Source: Pseudomonadota bacterium
GTDB lineage: Bacteria; Pseudomonadota; Gammaproteobacteria; Steroidobacterales; Steroidobacteraceae
Direction of reading: 5' to 3'
Length of the DNA stretch: 8,777 nt
Assembly (NCBI GenBank): GCA_021808035.1
Contig: JAKBCG010000088.1
Location: 1-8,777 of the forward strand
Positions 6,762 to 8,777 of the stretch are shown here, in pieces. The translations under genes and the position numbers were made by a program. The number at the start of each line of letters is the position of its first letter. Position 1 is the stretch's first letter. The notes under the pieces were generated by a model. The model had not been told where the DNA came from, made no database searches, and worked only from the letters and a program-made list of their open reading frames with translations.

Positions 6762-8309
6762 CTAGCCGCCCGGCGCGGCCGCCGGCGGTACGGCGAGCTC
6801 GCTCGGCGCGACCTCGATCAGCAAGAGCGCGTTCGGCTCGAGCGCGAGCGACAGGGCGCCGTTCCGCAGGTGCGCAACCTCCGGCGGCGGCAACGCGGTG
6901 GCGGCGTTCATCTGCGCGACCTGCGCCGGCGTCGGATGGCGTGGGCTCCCCATCGAGCGATAGATCGGCAGCACGTTGCCGTAGTGGTCGTCGACGCGCT
7001 GGATCGAGACCGCGGCGTTCGGATGCACCCCGCTCAAGGCGAGCCGAATCGTCCGGGTGACGCCGTGCGTGCCGGGGTCGACGAGATTCCACAGCGCGAT
7101 CGCGAGCCCGCCGTCCTTCGTCCGGGTCACGATCGCGTGATCGGAAGGGTTCGCGAGCCGCTCGTCGCCCAGCTGGTGCAACAGCCCGAACGCGTAGAAG
7201 CTCGGCTTGTCGATCCCGCCGTACGCGCGCAGGCCGTACATCCCGGTGAACGGCTGCTTGCTGGGCCCGTTTTCCTCGAACACGTCCGAGAACGTCCAGA
7301 ACGACATCATCTGCACCTTGCCGTCGCAGCCGCGGATCGTGTTCGCGACCGCGGGCCCGACGTAGGTCGTGTCGCGCGCGCCATCCGCGCCCATCACGTT
7401 CCATTCGGTCCAGAAGAGCGGCAGGTTCGGCAGCGCCGAGTGCTGGATCTCCTGGCGCACGCGATCGACCGCGAGGCACACGCGGGCATCGTAGGGCACC
7501 TTGCGATTCGTTCCGAGCAGGTTCTCGGGAGTGTCGTCCGCATAACCGTGCGTCGAGACGAAGTCGATCGGCACGTTCTCGGAGGCGACGTAGTGCAGGA
7601 ACGCGCGGATCCAGGCCGCGTGCGCGGTCGCGGGCCCGCCGACCCGCAGGCGCGGGCTCACCGCCTTCAGCGCGCGCGCGGTCTGGGCGTAGAAATCGAA
7701 ATAGGTCTGTTGCTGCGGCACGCCGCCCCAGAAGTCGCCGTTCGGCTCGTTCCAGACCTCGAAGTACCACTTCGAGACCTCATCGATCCCGTAGCGCGAG
7801 ATCAGGTGCTGCGCGAGCGCCCGCACCAGGCCGTCCCACTTCAGGTAATCCTTCGGCGGCGACACGTTCGGCTTGTACCAGAAGACGTGCAGGTCGTCGG
7901 GGTTGAACGCGAGTTCGCGGGGCATGAAGTCGAGCTCGACGAACGGCCGCACGCCGTGCGCGAGCAGGCCGTCGTAGATCGTGTCGATCAGCGTGAAGTT
8001 GTAGACCGGGTTGCCGTGTTCGTCCTCGTTGTACACGTCGACGTCGTCGTCGAGGATTCCGTGGAACCGGACGTAGCGGAAATCGGTGATCTTCTTCACC
8101 GCGGCGAGGTCCCGCAGGTACCCTTCGCGCATCGCGAGCGTCGCGTGACCGGACCCGAACATCGCTTCCCAGAAGTGCGGGAACGGCGTCCCGGCCGCCG
8201 TGGCGTCGACCCGTACGGTTTCCGCGGCGAGGGTTCGCGGCGGCCAGGCCACGCCGGTCAGGAGCAAGGCCGCGAACCAGGCGATCAAGGCGGGTGAGCG
8301 TTGGTGCAT
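6762..8309 (-). CDS. Exported GH39 glycoside hydrolase, beta-xylosidase-like
   Basis: The protein has 515 residues. Residues 1-29 form a signal peptide (core ALIAWFAALLLTGVAW, cut near LAA-ET), so it acts in the periplasm or outside. The body matches the GH39 (beta/alpha)8 fold: RYVRFHGILDDDV (78-90), YNFTLIDTIYDGLLAHGVRPFVELDFMP (103-130), the acid/base Glu188 in FEVWNEPNGDFW, His254 in FVSTHGYADD, and the nucleophile Glu302 in LFWTEWNVMG. Residues from about 385 give a beta-rich accessory domain, and the tail is short and rich in Pro and Ala. GH39 enzymes are retaining hydrolases, mostly beta-xylosidases, some alpha-iduronidases or other specificities; xyloside cleavage is the best guess. 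The ATG lies 11 nt after the upstream esterase stop with no clear Shine-Dalgarno sequence, suggesting translational coupling. The long antisense reading frame opposite this gene is a composition artefact. Confidence 0.93.
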   Translation of the reverse strand: MHQRSPALIAWFAALLLTGVAWPPRTLAAETVRVDATAAGTPFPHFWEAMFGSGHATLAMREGYLRDLAAVKKITDFRYVRFHGILDDDVDVYNEDEHGNPVYNFTLIDTIYDGLLAHGVRPFVELDFMPRELAFNPDDLHVFWYKPNVSPPKDYLKWDGLVRALAQHLISRYGIDEVSKWYFEVWNEPNGDFWGGVPQQQTYFDFYAQTARALKAVSPRLRVGGPATAHAAWIRAFLHYVASENVPIDFVSTHGYADDTPENLLGTNRKVPYDARVCLAVDRVRQEIQHSALPNLPLFWTEWNVMGADGARDTTYVGPAVANTIRGCDGKVQMMSFWTFSDVFEENGPSKQPFTGMYGLRAYGGIDKPSFYAFGLLHQLGDERLANPSDHAIVTRTKDGGLAIALWNLVDPGTHGVTRTIRLALSGVHPNAAVSIQRVDDHYGNVLPIYRSMGSPRHPTPAQVAQMNAATALPPPEVAHLRNGALSLALEPNALLLIEVAPSELAVPPAAAPGG

Positions 8310-8320
8310 CGGGGACGCCG

Positions 8321-8777
8321 TCAGGACGAGGGATGATCTGCGAAGTATTGCGTCAAAAAGCGCTGGCGCGCCATCTCGCGATCGATCGTCGTCCGGGTCT
8401 TCGTACCGATCGTCTGGCGGAGCAGGCCACCGCGCGCCGGCCGCGCCGCCGGCCAGGTCGGCAGGCCCGTGCCGTTCGGGTCACCGGTGGTGATGAATCG
8501 CCGGAAATACCCCTGCATGATCCGCGACACCGCGAAATCCGCCGCTGTCCAGGCATACACCCGATTGCGATCCAGGTTCCCGAGCGCGTACTCGATTTCG
8601 GCGCTGTGCACCGCTCCGCCGTCGGTTCCGGCCGCGTTTGCCGCACCGCGCATCGGCGGACGGGCCCGGTCGAACCGGTAGAAGAACACCGGCGCGCGAC
8701 CGGTCCGCCGCTGCAGATCCATCCACGCCCAGGTCGAGTGCGCGATGAAGAGATCGGACGCGAGCGCCGTCGCCGAG
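8321..8777 (-). CDS. Type-B carboxylesterase (para-nitrobenzyl esterase-like), 3' end
   Basis: The frame runs off the right edge, so only the last 151 residues of a protein usually near 500 are visible. The fragment reads ALASDLFIAHSTWAWMDLQ, then APVFFYRFDRARP, then GAVHSAEIEYALGNLD, where the His (codon 8608-8606) is the expected catalytic-triad histidine of the alpha/beta-hydrolase carboxylesterase family. MQGYFRRFITTGDPNGTGLPTWPA is the usual C-terminal signature of this group. The serine (GESAG) and acidic residues lie outside the window. The family hydrolyses carboxylic esters; members include acetyl, aryl and possibly feruloyl esterases. The Met at 8722 is internal, since the same family sequence continues upstream of it. 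The GH39 gene begins 11 nt after its stop, so the two are very probably one operon, which would suit removal of acyl groups from a xylan-like substrate (inference). Confidence 0.92.
   Translation of the reverse strand, partial: SATALASDLFIAHSTWAWMDLQRRTGRAPVFFYRFDRARPPMRGAANAAGTDGGAVHSAEIEYALGNLDRNRVYAWTAADFAVSRIMQGYFRRFITTGDPNGTGLPTWPAARPARGGLLRQTIGTKTRTTIDREMARQRFLTQYFADHPSS

Noticed and set aside
6661..7770. A 369-codon - strand frame overlapping GH39 and running 100 nt past its stop
   Set aside because: Its tail (VAVIMPMLALIGGGDREVLR) looks somewhat protein-like, so I considered a frameshifted GH39 C-terminus. The rest of the frame is Arg/Ala-rich shadow and the GH39 protein already ends after a complete beta domain.
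6870..8297. A 475-codon open frame on the + strand opposite the GH39 gene
   Set aside because: It is antisense to a gene with clear catalytic motifs, is rich in Arg, His, Val and Glu as expected of a GC-rich shadow frame, and has no recognisable domain.

Overview
The window is about 8.8 kb of GC-rich bacterial DNA. An EmrB-type efflux permease, a large TonB-dependent outer-membrane receptor with a cleavable signal peptide, and several Sec-exported enzymes point to a Gram-negative proteobacterium. The receptor subtype (TonB box QEVIVTGSR, plug motif GGASATYGSDAIAGVVNF) and the small exported protein with a C...CYD motif would suit a gammaproteobacterium of the Xanthomonadales/Steroidobacter/Rhodanobacter sort. 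That placement is inference; no rRNA or other taxonomic marker is present.

Left half, + strand (1-3141): the 3' part of a DHA2-family MFS efflux permease, then a complete exported M20 metallopeptidase, then a small exported protein of unknown function. Gaps are 50 and 13 nt, so the last two genes are probably co-transcribed and the permease may be too. The group ends at a short convergent gap (3142-3210) holding a perfect 17-bp inverted repeat, probably a bidirectional terminator.

Right half, - strand (8777-3211, read right to left): the 3' end of a type-B carboxylesterase, then after 11 nt a complete exported GH39 glycoside hydrolase (beta-xylosidase-like), then a 425-nt AT-richer gap, then a TonB-dependent receptor of about 1041 residues. 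The gap carries a very good sigma70-type promoter for the receptor, with small palindromes over its -35 and spacer, and a leader of roughly 137 nt. The receptor can therefore be expressed separately from the esterase-GH39 pair.

One reading is that the - strand genes handle a plant-type glycan: esterase deacylation, GH39 cleavage of xylosides, and receptor-mediated uptake of a product. This rests on proximity and family knowledge only, and the receptor's ligand cannot be read from sequence. I found no CRISPR array, tRNA, rRNA, insertion sequence or clearly new multigene system. The most noteworthy items are the receptor's seven close cysteine pairs, its promoter architecture, the three-armed inverted repeat at the convergent junction, and the small CYD-motif protein beside the peptidase.
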